Assembly: GCF_020497125.1 (NCBI RefSeq)
Contig: NC_059082.1
Coordinates: 26,372,965 to 26,436,964, forward strand
From: Mauremys mutica
Taxonomy: Eukaryota > Chordata > Testudines > Geoemydidae
DNA length: 64,000 nucleotides
Reading direction: 5' to 3'
This document shows, piece by piece, positions 45,110-55,205 of this stretch. Below the pieces are notes generated by a model, which was not told where the DNA came from, did not search any database, and saw nothing but the letters and a program-made list of their open reading frames with translations. Both the position numbers and the translations under genes were made by a program. Position 1 is the stretch's first letter; each line of letters opens with the position of its first letter.

Positions 45110-46620
45110 AGTGGTACTTTCCATGCCTTCTTGGTTGCAAAGATTTGAACTGCTTCCTGCTGAAGGTCCACAGTCTGGGCCAGCTCATGCTCTGTTGAGA
45201 TGGGCGCATGGTCGACCAGCCTCTCCTGTGTCTTTGTGGAGCATAGATGTGTTTTTATTAACTTCAGCTTGGAGAAGCTGCGTTTTCCACTGGCAGATGT
45301 TACAGGAAGTGTTATTGGTGCACATATATTCCAGAACAGCCTTTGGAGTTGGTCCTGCTGAAATTTATCTTGAAAGGGCTTTCAGTTCATCACATAAATC
45401 ACTTGCATCAATATTGCGCATGTCATCATGTGTCAGCACTATCTCAAGTGCCCTGCATTGCTGGTGTAGGTCTTCTTCAGGTATAGTGAGGAGTTTTGGA
45501 ATATCATACAACATCCCAAATATACTGCTGTGTTCCTTGAGCTGCATGAAATGTTCTTCAGCTGACTGTATTGCACAATCTAGCACCTGGTTAAAGAATT
45601 CAACTTTGAATTGTTGTTTGAGGTCTCTTATGGGATTATCCCGTGCCATAGAATCAAAATGTCTTCTTTGGTGACTCTTGTATTCTTGAACGGGAGGGAA
45701 AATAGCTTCAGTGTGAAGTTCCTCTGCCAACTTCTGTGCACTCTTCAGAACGTTTTGAAATCCCTCATCTGACCGGTAAGACTATAGGTATGACTTTGCT
45801 TTGTCCAGTTGATCCATTGCTCCAGATATACCAAGGTCAACACCTTGGAGTCTCTTGCTTACAACATTTATTTCACACAGTATGTCACGCCACAACACTA
45901 AGCCACACAGAAATTTGAAGTTATGTATGTTTCTGGTGATTCCATTTCCCGCTGCCACTGTTCTCCTACGAACAGTTCTTGTCATAGCATTATCCTCCAT
46001 AATGGCAATTGTGGCATCATCTTTCTTCCCAATTTGGTGTTTGATAGGCTTTATCACCTCCACTCAACTTTCCCATCATGTGGCACTCAGTGGTTTCAGT
46101 GTCAGAGAGGATGTTCCCAGATGTTGCTTCAAAATTTGCCATCGATGAGTTGATGCAGAGAAGAATACATAGATGCTTTGAATTACATTAAAAAATTCAG
46201 CAGCCTCACTAGAAGCCGATGCTGCATCACTGACCACCAAGTTCAATTAATGAGAACTTCATGGGACAAAAAAGCTTGAGGATTTAACTCTCGGATCCAT
46301 GTCTGCACTCCTCTGTTCTTTCCTCTTATGTTGGCACCATTATTGTAGCCCTGACCTCTCATGTCATCTATCGCGATTCCTGTATCATGCAATTTTTTAA
46401 GAAGCACATTTGTCATACCAGCTCCTGTAGTATCATCATCAATAAATTCTAGAAATGTTGTCTGACAGTCACCATTGCAGGGACATTTTCACTAGGTTCT
46501 GTTGTTACAAAACGCTCCATTAAAGTCATTTGTTCCATATGGCTGATGTCAGGTGTGCAGTCCAGAATAACAGAGTAATATCTTGCTGACTTCAGATCTA
46601 CCCACTGTCCATGATTAGCA
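45110..46620 (-). pseudogene. hAT transposase (ZMYM1-like), broken
   Basis: A hAT-superfamily transposase, minus strand, related in wording to the ZMYM1-type and similar hAT-derived proteins. It begins mid-protein at 46620 with [17 protein letters not shown] and [10 protein letters not shown], the region around the first catalytic Asp. GAGMTN-like and DDMRGQGYNNG-type blocks follow at about 46330-46440, then a frame at 45782-46063 and another at 45365-45730 for the insertion domain. The C-terminal hAT dimerisation block, KRSFSKLKLIKTHL, is at about 45240-45295, with EHELAQTVDL near 45175-45200. Frames change several times and stops interrupt them. The N-terminal zinc finger is missing through truncation. 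It is a relic with no protein product expected. Confidence 0.82.
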
Positions 46621-46945
46621 GGCGGAAGGCTGTAGTGTAGACAGTGACATAATTAGGCTGACGTAAGCAGCCTTATGTCAACCTACTTGTGTAGTGTAGA
46701 CCAGCCCTAACTGCTATGGATTTCAAAGGGAGTTAGATGCCTAAATACCTTTGAGGAGCTGGGCCTTAATTTCCCATCTGTCAAATGGGGGTAATAATAT
46801 TTCCTTTTTCCTACCCTTTTTCTGGTTTGCCTATTTAGCTTATATGCTCTTCAATGCATGGACTATTTCTACTATGTTTTAGAGCACCTAGCACAATGGG
46901 GCCTAGTCTTTGGTGGGCCATTAGGCACAACCCTAATACAAATAA

Positions 46946-47925
46946 TACCATAGCTAATTCGGGTATTTTGTATGCTCTGAAGGCCACAGGAGCATAAAAC
47001 ATAGACAGAGATACTGCAAAAGAGCAGAAAAAAAAGTCATTCATTCAAATAAATTGCTTCATAGTGTTGTATTTGCTTCATAGTGTTGACTGCTTCTGTG
47101 CTAGTAAACTTGGTTAATTAGTTCTGTTACTTCTCTTTCTGGACAGTGATAATCACATGCCACACTATCTAGAGAAGGGCCCAGCTCAGGATCTGCACAC
47201 CTTTGAATAGTGGGGAAACTTCCAATCCAGATCTGGACTTCATGAATGGCCCTTACACAGATAGTTGGCTGAACCAAATTCCCCAGATCTGAACACTCTC
47301 TAACTGTGGAAATTTGGGACCTAGATCTAGGTTGTGCAGCTTGGGTTCTAATATAAAGGGAAATGTTTTCATAAATACTCTTCAGGTTGAATTTGATTCA
47401 TCAGGTTCTTCACTGAATTAGCAGCATCTGCACATTGCTCAGCTAATAACATCAGTAGGGAGATGGTGTGTGACTCAAGCTAATGTAAACAAGCATGTCT
47501 TCCAGAACTTTAATCACCTTCAAAAACAGGGAAAAGTTGGATTGTATGTGGAGATCTAGCCCGTCTTGTGGGTGGTTGTTTTTAAAGGTTACAACAATAT
47601 TTTTGAATGATGTGTTGTGACTATAGCACCTTCACCACTGTCTAATTTCCTGGCAAGGATAGATGACAACGTATGACGCTTGATAGCTAGAACTGGGAAA
47701 AAAATGGCAAGTTAGAACAGTCATTTCCAGTGTATTAATGTGTGAATTTTTAGTGGCGCAAAACCCTGGTTTACTGAACTCTAGTGAACTGAAACTCTTC
47801 ATGAAAGCTCTGTTATGTTCCCTAGCCTTGTTCTGTCTGTTCACTGAGTTCCAAGCTCCCCAAACCCAGAGGGCAAAAAGGAGCAGTTGACCGGTTTGCC
47901 TAAAGGTGAGTGGCCAAGGAGGGTG
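46946..47925. other. no gene seen
   Basis: No gene is supported. 47150-47345 has repeated AGATCTGGA / CCAGATCTG motifs in both orientations, perhaps an old repeat, with no ends recognised. Confidence 0.4.
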
Positions 47926-47933
47926 CTCACCAC

Positions 47934-48343
47934 TAGAGCTGGGCAGGAAATGGTTTGTCTGGCCCAGGAATACTTTTGAGAGTTTGAAAGTTTTTCCCAT
48001 TTCGAACTTGGATGGAAAGGCAAGCGTGAAAATACTCATGAAAAAATGAAGTGTTTAGTTTCAGTAATTTAAAAACACTTTGTTTCAATGTTGATGGTTT
48101 TTTGTAACATTTAGCTTAAATTTCAAAACATAAAGTCATTTAGAACCAGAAAACCTGAATTTTTTCCTTTTGAAAAAGTCAGAATAAAAACGGTTGGATA
48201 ATTTTGAAAAAAAATTCTCAACATTATTGTTTTAATCGGGAAATTTTTCAAAACCACAACCCTGGTTTGTCAACAGCTTCAGTCTTAACAAATCAACACT
48301 TTTCTTCAAAAACTTTTAATCAAAAAATTCCCAACCACCTCTA
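47934..48343. mobile_element. hAT MITE (TAGAGCTGG)
   Basis: A 410-bp AT-rich element with ends TAGAGCTGGGCAGGAAA and, complemented, TAGAGGTGGTTGGGAAT. A perfect 8-bp duplication ctcaccac lies at 47926-47933 and 48344-48351. The interior is rich in AAAATTTTTC-type runs on both strands. No coding capacity. Confidence 0.88.
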
Positions 48344-48351
48344 CTCACCAC

Positions 48352-49359
48352 TTTGCCTAAGGCTAACAGGCAGAAAAAGATGCTAGCGGTGCCAGTCTGC
48401 ATGCTGGAGTTAAGCATCTGCTAAAATTCTTTGCTGAATAGGGATGGATTTAATCATGTTTCAGATTAAACATGCACCTAAGTGTCTTGCAAAACTGGGG
48501 CCTCCAGGCTAGCACAACTTTGTATGTGCTGTTGCAGTGTGTAAACTAGCTAAAGTTGTTACTGAACATGGCTCTGAGCAAGTATCTGTTGAGCACAAGC
48601 TCAAGAGGAAGAAATTGTTGAATAGAACAGAGAAATATAATCTTTAAAAATGAACATTAGAGGAAAAAAAAGGGGAAAAAATATCCATTTTCTTCCAGAA
48701 ACCATGAAAATAAGGTACTGGGAAACTAGCCATCAGTTTGTTTTTCTTTGTGAGTGTCTGACTGGCTAGGCACACCATTTAGATCATAGCATGCAGACTG
48801 GCTGCATTAGTATTTGTGTTACTTAATACTGTGTCAAAAAGTTGCTTACAATTAATTGATGCAGTAATAGTTTTGTGCTGTGTTTACAAAATGCTGAGAT
48901 TACAGCATTTGGGAGGATGCTGCATTACACACACACAAAGGAAACAAGTAACATTAAGGGGAAATATATTTCTTTTATTCTCATTTTAAAAAAAATACAG
49001 GCACAATACAGGCACAGTGAAGGCTCTTGAACCTGGTGGAATCCCCAAGCCGCTAGTAACTTGCAACATAATGTCTCCATCAAGCATTTGGGGCCAGAGT
49101 CTGCAGACCTTAGTAGGAGTTCTGTCTTAATAAGGATGGGGCCCTGAATGTTTGAAGCTTCACATTATAAGGCTAACTGGTAATTACTCTTCCCAGAGTG
49201 GACATTGTAAAAACAGAGCATGCCACTATTTGTTGCTGGTCTACTGAGGAGCGCAACTGAAAGAGCCTCAGTGCCAAAAACCCAGAGGAAGAACTCAGGC
49301 TGTTCTGTTTTAAAACGTAAACTACTCACAAGCCTTTTATCTTAGCTAGTACCCAGCCT
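48352..49359. other. no gene seen
   Basis: No gene is supported. 48400-48510 shows a degenerate short repeat (AGTTAAGCATCTGCTAAAAT, GCAAAACTGGGGCC) of the old 'aagcatgtgcttaa' type. Otherwise nothing is recognisable. Confidence 0.42.
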
Positions 49360-49509
49360 AGGGTTGCCAGCTTTCTAATAATGCAAAACCGAACATCCTT
49401 GCCTGCCCTTCCCCAAGGCCCTGTCCCTACCCCCACTGCTTCTCTGAGGGCCCACTCCCTGCTCTCTCCATTCCCTGTCCCTCTGTCGCTCACTCTCCCC
49501 GACACTCGC

Positions 49510-49900
49510 GCACTTTCACTGGGCTGGGACAGGAGGGTGGGGTGCAGGAGGGGGTGAGTGCTCCGGCTGAGGTTGCATGTTCTCTGGTGAGGCCACAAAT
49601 GAGGGGTTCCGGGTGCGGGAGGGGGGACTCTGGGATGGGCAGGGGGTTGAGGTGTGGGAGGGGGGTGATGGCTCCGGCTGCGGGGTGCAGGCTCTGGGGT
49701 GAGGTTGGAGATGAGGGGTTTCGGGTGCAGAAGGGGGTTCTGGGCTGGGGCCAAGGGGTTCGGAGTGCAGGAGGGGGCTCAGGGCTGGGGCAGGGGGTTG
49801 GGTTGCGGGAGGAGGTGCGGGCTCCGGCTGGAGGTGTGCGCTCTGGGATGGGGCTGGGGATGAGGGCTTTGGTTTGCAGAAGGGGGCTCGGGGCTGGAAC
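49510..49900 (+). repeat. G-rich minisatellite
   Basis: Imperfect units of roughly 50 bases built from GGGTGCAGGAGGGGG, CTCTGGG.TGGGGC and GGGCTCCGGCTG. It resumes in the same style at 50595-50700, showing that the hAT element split it. Confidence 0.8.
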
Positions 49901-49905
49901 AGGGG

Positions 49906-50594
49906 CAGTAGCGTAGCTAGCGGGGTTCAGCGGAAGCTGCTGCTTCCCCTCAGGGCGGCAGGTGAGGAAGTGGCGCCTGCTGGCCGGCGCTGCCAACAGC
50001 ACAGCCGGAAGAGCCGTGGGGGGGTGGCAGACACGGCTGGAGGAGCGAGGGGGCCGGCTCCTTGGCTCAGGGCTCGGCAGCCAAGCGCTCCCCGGCCCCC
50101 TCCGCCCCTTGCTAATGCGGCGGGCGGGGAGAGGCGAAAAGGCCCCTGCGCCTTTAAGGCCGCCTGGCTGGTGAGCCCCGCATGGAGCGCGCCGAGCATC
50201 GGGAGCAGGCCGGTGACAGGCGACGGTGCAGGACGGAAGGTGAGCGGCCGGGGGGGGGGGGGGAGATCCGGTGCCTTGCACTGGGGGGGTCAGACTGTCT
50301 GGGGCGAGGGGGAACGGGACCCCGTGGGTGGGGCTGGGCGGCACAGCCCGGCGGGGGATACCTGCAGAGCACGCTGGGCAGGAGAGACTCTCCAGGGGGA
50401 CGGGGAGGTATCCGCACCCCCGGGAAGCCCGCAGGAGTCCTGAACTGGTCCCAGGGTTAATCTGGGGAGGGATGGGAGGAGCCAAGGGGGTGAGGCCAGA
50501 GGAGGAGCCAGGGGGCGTAGCCAGAGGAGGAGCCAAGGGAGGTCGCCTTTTTTATATTTGCTCCCCCTACATTGAAAACCTGGCTACGCCACTG
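49906..50594. mobile_element. hAT element with CpG-rich core
   Basis: A 689-bp element with ends CAGTAGCGTAGCTAG and, complemented, CAGTGGCGTAGCCAG. The 8-bp flanks are aacagggg and ggcagggg (6 of 8). The core, 49960-50260, is dense in CpG. It contains an ATG at 50182 followed in frame by a GGTGAGC donor-like site at 50239-50245, which looks like a small first exon. No transposase domain is present. Confidence 0.82.
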
Positions 50595-50898
50595 GGCAGG
50601 GGTGAGGGGTGTGGGCTCTGGGAGGGAGTTAGGGTGCGGGATGGGGTTCCAACCTGGGGCAAGGGGTTGAGGGCGTTCAGGGTGCAGTCTCTGGCCAGGC
50701 AGCACTTACCTCAGGCGGCTAAAACATGTCTGAAAGGGTTACGGGGAGGGGCTAGGGGGCTCTACCCATAGGCGCTGTCCCTGCAGATGCCCCCTGCCTT
50801 ACCCCTACTGCGCTGCCAACTGGCCTTTTAGCAGCCCGGTCCTTTTCGACAGGGTGTTCCAGATGAAAACCAGATGCCTGGCAACCCTAAACCAGCCT

Positions 50899-53219
50899 GT
50901 CTGTATTAAGGTGTGACATCTAGTGCACCTGAATAGGAAATTATCTTTAAACATTTGGCCCATACTGTTAGATTTCAAGCCACAGCCCATGCTGATTGGC
51001 ATGGGGGCAGGAGGCGGCCTGCTTAAGAATAGGTTTCAATGCCTGTCTTTTTGAATAGGAGAGGGAGAGCTGGGTTCCAATTGCACAGTTCCTAGTACAA
51101 CATTCTGAAGCAGGGGCACGTGAGAGATTTGAAAAGGCCTTCTGAGAGCCCAGGGGAGGGAACAGATCAAATTCCCATAAATCCTGTGGTACCAGTGGCA
51201 CTCCTGCCGCTTTTCTCAAAATGGAGACTTGCTTGGCAAAAGAGGGTTCTCCTTGGAAGGCGACTGCAGTGTGGGCAGGACCTGTGGAGTTCCAAAGTCA
51301 AACAGCGACCTGTCATGGAGAGACTTTTTAACTGCAACATTGGGGGCAGACGCCACTCCTGGAGTACTAGGTTCCATGCAATACTGGTAGATGATGTTCA
51401 TGTGGATGATATTAGAGGCATAACTCTGTGAATGGAGAGACTGTGTAACCTTCTGTGGAGAGCGCTATACCTTGCTCCCAAATTAGGTTGCAAGGCTAGC
51501 TCTAAACAATATTTGGACATAATTGCTAACGACTGTAGAGAAATATGGCTGATGGCTACGTGGTGGCTCTGCTAGACCTGTGTGTGTCTGAGAGTAACAG
51601 AATTGGCAACGTGATTATCCCCCCAGCTGTCATGGCCTGGGTTAGGTGTACATCAATTTATTATCAAAATATGCCCTAAAAGCCCTAGTCATGCAGTAAG
51701 CAGAAAAGAGCCGCATTCTAACTGTGTGCCCCAGTTCAGTGTCTGGCCCAACAGATACAATACAAATGCTCTGGTCATAGTCCCCAGTATGTAATTTCCT
51801 GAAAATAAAATGTTTGCTTTACAATTCCCTGTCATCCTCTCTTCATCTAAAACTTACACCGAACCTTTGTGAGGTTCAAATACCCATGGCTAACTTTCTG
51901 TGTATTATTAATTATTGTTTGCCACACTCTGTACTGGGTTACAGTTGGGAATGGAACAAAAGTGCCAAAAGACTGAGAGAGAGGCTATTTCTGTGATATT
52001 TTGGCCCAACTCAAAGCAGGAAGTAGCAGAAACCTCATGAGACATCCTGCTCTCATGAGAATTCCAGCCCCATCTCGTAGACTCAATTGGATCAAACAAA
52101 ACATGGGGAGGCTCACCCACTGCCACCTTTTCCATTTGTTGGGGGAGTCAATGGAATCCGTTTTGTTTCAGTTTTGTAGGGCAGCGAATTTGTCGTGCTG
52201 CACACAACTGTCTTTCTGGTTTCAATTTCTGTCTGAAATCTGGATGCAGCTGTGCACTTTTCCAAACAGCAGGAAAAGCCACATTAGAAATGAGTTGCTA
52301 TAAGCACATTTGGTAATAACACCAGGCTATTGGCAGGGGTAAAGGACGGTGGCTAAGCAAGGTCTTTAAAAATGGTCAAATTTTGTATGTGTTTTCTTGA
52401 TACTTTAAAAGGATCTCACATTTAAAGTGGCCAATACAGCTGGGTTTTTGATTCCAGCTTTGCTACATAGATAAATGGCCAAAGGAAACATTATCCAAAC
52501 AGTTCCACTTCAAAGGCAAAACGACAAGCTTAGCGGAACTTGCAGTACTTTAAATCTGGCCAATAACCAAGTGCAAAGTGTAAAATATACATGTTTAGGA
52601 AGTAGGACACATGCCGTTCCACACAGGCCTTTCCCATGCTCTTAGAGCAGGCCAGCTTCATTTGATGTGCAAATGCATTATGTGTGAGCTATCCTGGCAA
52701 CACACTGCCTGCCAGCAGCACAAACACTCTTTCAGAACGCTGCAGCAGGCGTCGCACACAGCCTCTTCAGCAACTCCTGCCTGGTGAGGGCGTCTCTTGC
52801 AAAACCCAGGTTTATTTAGCAGGCCCCGTTAGGGAGGCTGTGCACATGAAACCCAGCCTCAAAATAGCACAGTATTTTTAATTAACAGCAAACGGGAAAG
52901 TAACAACAACATTCTGGGAACTATATTAGTGATACAAACTTCATTTGTCCTTTACTCACCCAGAATGTCTCCAGCGAGAACCCTTGGGCATTACAGCTAG
53001 TGTCACAACTAAGGCCCCAGCACAACAGAAACAATGTGTTTGGAAACAGCCGCTGAAATGTGGACAAGTATTTTTCTTTTGCTTGTTGCTTGGCAGCGCC
53101 CGAGTCACAGCCTCACACGGGAGCAGCTGATCATACTATAATGCACAGGGTAGTTGTGTATCACTTAACTTTTGATTAACATGTTACATAACCCTACAAA
53201 TATCAATGTAAATGCCAGA
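50899..53219. other. no gene seen
   Basis: About 2.3 kb without a supportable gene. Open frames (51120-51431, 52001-52303) have no domain and no splice or repeat context. Confidence 0.42.
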
Positions 53220-53315
53220 TACAAAGATGATATAGTGGTCCTGGTTCTTCACTTAGGCCACCTTTACATCAGTGGCTTCAGTGGATGTATACAGCTGTGA
53301 GTCCAAAGTGAATCA
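53220..53315. repeat. short palindromic repeat
   Basis: GGTCCTGGTTCTTCACTTAGG at the left and AAAGTGAATCAGGCC at the right are inverted around TTACATCAGTGGCTTCAGTGG. It is an old amniote MITE-like repeat without clear duplication. Confidence 0.5.
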
Positions 53316-53769
53316 GGCCTATGAAATACACTATAGTGGCTACTTTGGTGGCATGCCCAGAGATAGCTTACCTTCTAGAGTGGGTGATGGGGTGCACAAA
53401 TGTGAAGAATTACATTAAGTTAGAGATGCTGGCTGGCTTGGCCAGTTCCCCTCCCTGCCAGCTGAGGTTTCTCCCATCTAGTACAGTGTCCAATGCAATA
53501 CTCCAGGGCAGTTTTAAAAGGCCTGTGCTGTGGCTTCCATGCTCTTCCTTGGGATGCAATCCACAGGAGCCTGTAGTTCACTCTTTAGAAAATACATGCT
53601 GGTATTCAGACTAAATCATTCCTACATAGACCCCCTATGTGCACCATGTAATTCCTCTCCCTTTGCAGTGGTTACGTCCTTCAAGTATTTGTTCATGGTT
53701 TTATGTCTGTCATGCTAAACATATTTAGCTTTTCTTTAAAAAAAAAATCTTTCTCCATATGTTTTCCCC
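53316..53769. other. no gene seen
   Basis: No gene or recognisable repeat in about 450 bp; an A-run of nine lies near 53740. Confidence 0.4.
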
Positions 53770-53970
53770 CCTCTCTAATGTCCCCCTTCATCGCTCAGGA
53801 GACCTGTTCTCAGCTCAGCCACTGATCTGCTGCTGTGCCCTTAGGGCAGTCACTTCATCTTGCTATGGCACCATTTCCCCTTTAGCTATTTAAGCTCTTT
53901 GAGACAGGGACTGTCTTAGTATGTATATAGACAGTATCTAGCACTAACAGTGCACTATTAAAATTGTCAC
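53770..53970 (+). repeat. MIR-like SINE, diverged
   Basis: GAGACCTGTTCTCAGCTCAG, CCACTGATCTGCTGCTGTGC, GGGCAGTCACTTCATCTTGC, then AAGCTCTTTGAGACAGGGAC and CAGTATCTAGCACTAACAG follow the head-to-tail order of the SINE family. The very head is missing. Confidence 0.75.
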
Positions 53971-54747
53971 TTCCATTAAAATACTGTCACCACCCAGTTA
54001 GTGTGTGTGGAAACCCCGGGCGGGGGGCAGGGGGAGTATGTGTTCCTCATCTTATAGCCTCCTCCCAAAGATCTGTGCATGGAAATGCCAAAATCATTTC
54101 CAAATTCTGACTGCGCAGCTTTTAAAACTAAGCATTTCTGCAGTATAGTATGTGTGGCAATGTGTTTACTCTCACTGTTCTGGCAGGCACCTGTGCTCAT
54201 TTGGCATTTGTTAGTTTAGCTTGTTTTAATTAAGGGCTACATGGACTGGATTCTTCACACAGTGATGTTGAATGGCAAAACTTCCATTGGTGTCAGTGGT
54301 ACAGGATTGGGCCCTACTCTGTTTTTCTTTACACCAACTTTCCATTGCTTGTGTGAGCAATTTGTGGCTGCACAGTGCAGTCAGAACGCTGCTATAGTTA
54401 GCTTAACAGAACACACATCAATAGGGAGATACAGCGGAAAGTGTCGATTGTCCATATGTATGTCCATGGGAAATTATTGCCGGTTACCTACTGAAGTAAG
54501 TGGAAATGAAGCCCTGCAACATTTAAAAACATTCCTGATTCCCAGTATTTGTCAATAACTGTGTCCTTTTCTCTCATATTGCAATTTAGTTGCTATTCCA
54601 ATAAAACAACTTCCCCATCAAGTGGTTCCTCTTTTCCTATCCTATTAGAGGTTCCCTATGTATAATGGTCACCCTTAAAAATGTATTTAAATAAATCACA
54701 TTACCCCAATATTTTCTGTTTAGTCTAGGTATTCTCAATTGTTAGGT
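53971..54747. other. no gene seen; short repeat remnant
   Basis: No gene is supported. 54245-54315 (GACTGGATTCTTCACACAGT, ACAGGATTGGGCCC) is a degenerate short amniote repeat. Confidence 0.42.
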
Positions 54748-55205
54748 GTGGAGGGATTCAATTTTTATTGCTCAATGTCAGGAAACGTCAATTTCACCGT
54801 ACACACACAAACTGAAAAAATATTTCCATTGATCATGATAAAAATTTACAGCTAGGTAGAGTAAGAAAAATGCTGCTTGCAAACTTGTTAGCATTTGAGT
54901 TAAGTATCGTTACTTTATAGCTGTTGATATGTGATGTTGACAATTTGTGTTTTAACAGTTAAATTTTTAACTTGTTGACTCTTAATATCTACTGTGGGAT
55001 TAAGTAATTATTGTCTGACCTCCTTCCTGGAATTTCCCACAACCGTGAATTTAAATTGCTTTGAAAAAAAATGCTTAAACCCCATAATTTTGCACAAATG
55101 TGAAAATTTAAATTGATTAAAAAGCTTAAAAAATAAACATTGATATGGTACATCAAAATTATTTTTAAAAAAAACAAAAATTGAATTCTGCCAAGCCAAG
55201 TGATG
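54748..55205 (-). repeat. unnamed repeat A, copy 2
   Basis: The uninterrupted copy of the repeat at 4290-5835. Order of landmarks: GGAGGGATTCAATTTTTATT, ATATTTCCATTGATCATGAT, GTAAGAAAAATGCTGCTTGC, ACAATTTGTGTTTTAACAG, GTTGACTCTTAATATCTACT, GGTACATCAAAATTATTT, ATTCTGCCAAGCC. AT-rich and without an open frame. The strand is arbitrary. Confidence 0.72.

Larger units (their letters stand above)
44259..46620 (-). mobile_element. hAT element fragment, ZMYM-like
   Basis: A 2.36-kb insertion in the Harbinger-type element. The left edge CAGGGGCAGCGGGTGG at 44259 looks like a hAT end. The right edge cuts into transposase sequence, so the 5' part of the gene and the other terminus are missing. 44290-44660 is GC-rich with repeated GAGGAGCCCCG-type units and no credible gene. 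The transposase relic occupies 45110-46620. No flanking duplication can be confirmed because the right end is truncated. Confidence 0.7.
43608..46707. mobile_element. Harbinger-type element with nested hATs
   Basis: Ends GGGCGTGTCTACACTAG and, complemented, GGGCTGGTCTACACTAC, with TAA at 43605-43607 and 46708-46710. Own sequence is about 43608-43929, 44155-44258 and 46621-46707; the rest is inserted DNA. No Harbinger gene is present, so it is a MITE of roughly 0.5 kb expanded to 3.1 kb by insertion. Confidence 0.82.
43575..46765. mobile_element. palindromic MITE, split by Harbinger-type element
   Basis: Left arm 43575-43604 (GGCTCAGATCCTCAAC, TATTTAGG) and right arm 46736-46765 (complement GGCCCAGCTCCTCAAA, TATTTAGG) form inverted ends of about 30 bp. 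Without its insertion the element would be under 100 bp. It lies inside the MIR-like SINE. The superfamily is unknown. Confidence 0.7.
43460..46945 (+). repeat. MIR-like SINE, split by nested elements
   Basis: The left part, 43460-43574, holds the head and body (TGGTGAATGCACAGACTGAG, TCCTGGTTTTGCCATAGAC, AACCTTGGGTAAATTACTTA). The right part, 46766-46945, continues with TTTCCCATCTGTCAAATGGG, then the tail GCACCTAGCACAATGGGGCC and GGCCATTAGGCACAACC. Only the nested insertions at 43575-46765 separate the halves. Confidence 0.8.
49360..50888. mobile_element. minisatellite-bearing MITE (AGGGTTGCCAG)
   Basis: Inverted ends AGGGTTGCCAG and CTGGCAACCCT enclose 1.5 kb, of which 49906-50594 is a later hAT insertion. 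The left part is a G-rich minisatellite. A 7-8 bp direct repeat (cccagcct at 49352-49359, accagcct at 50891-50898) may be the target duplication, but it is offset by two or three bases from the right end. No coding frame is accepted; the long ORFs reflect composition. Superfamily unknown. Confidence 0.72.

Noticed and set aside
45111..45674. 187-codon plus-strand ORF
   Set aside because: It is antisense to the hAT transposase relic, whose minus-strand frames carry the RSFSKLK dimerisation motif.
49490..50536. 348-codon minus-strand ORF rich in proline and serine
   Set aside because: It crosses a transposon boundary (49906 and 50594) and reads the antisense of a G-rich minisatellite. An artefact of composition.
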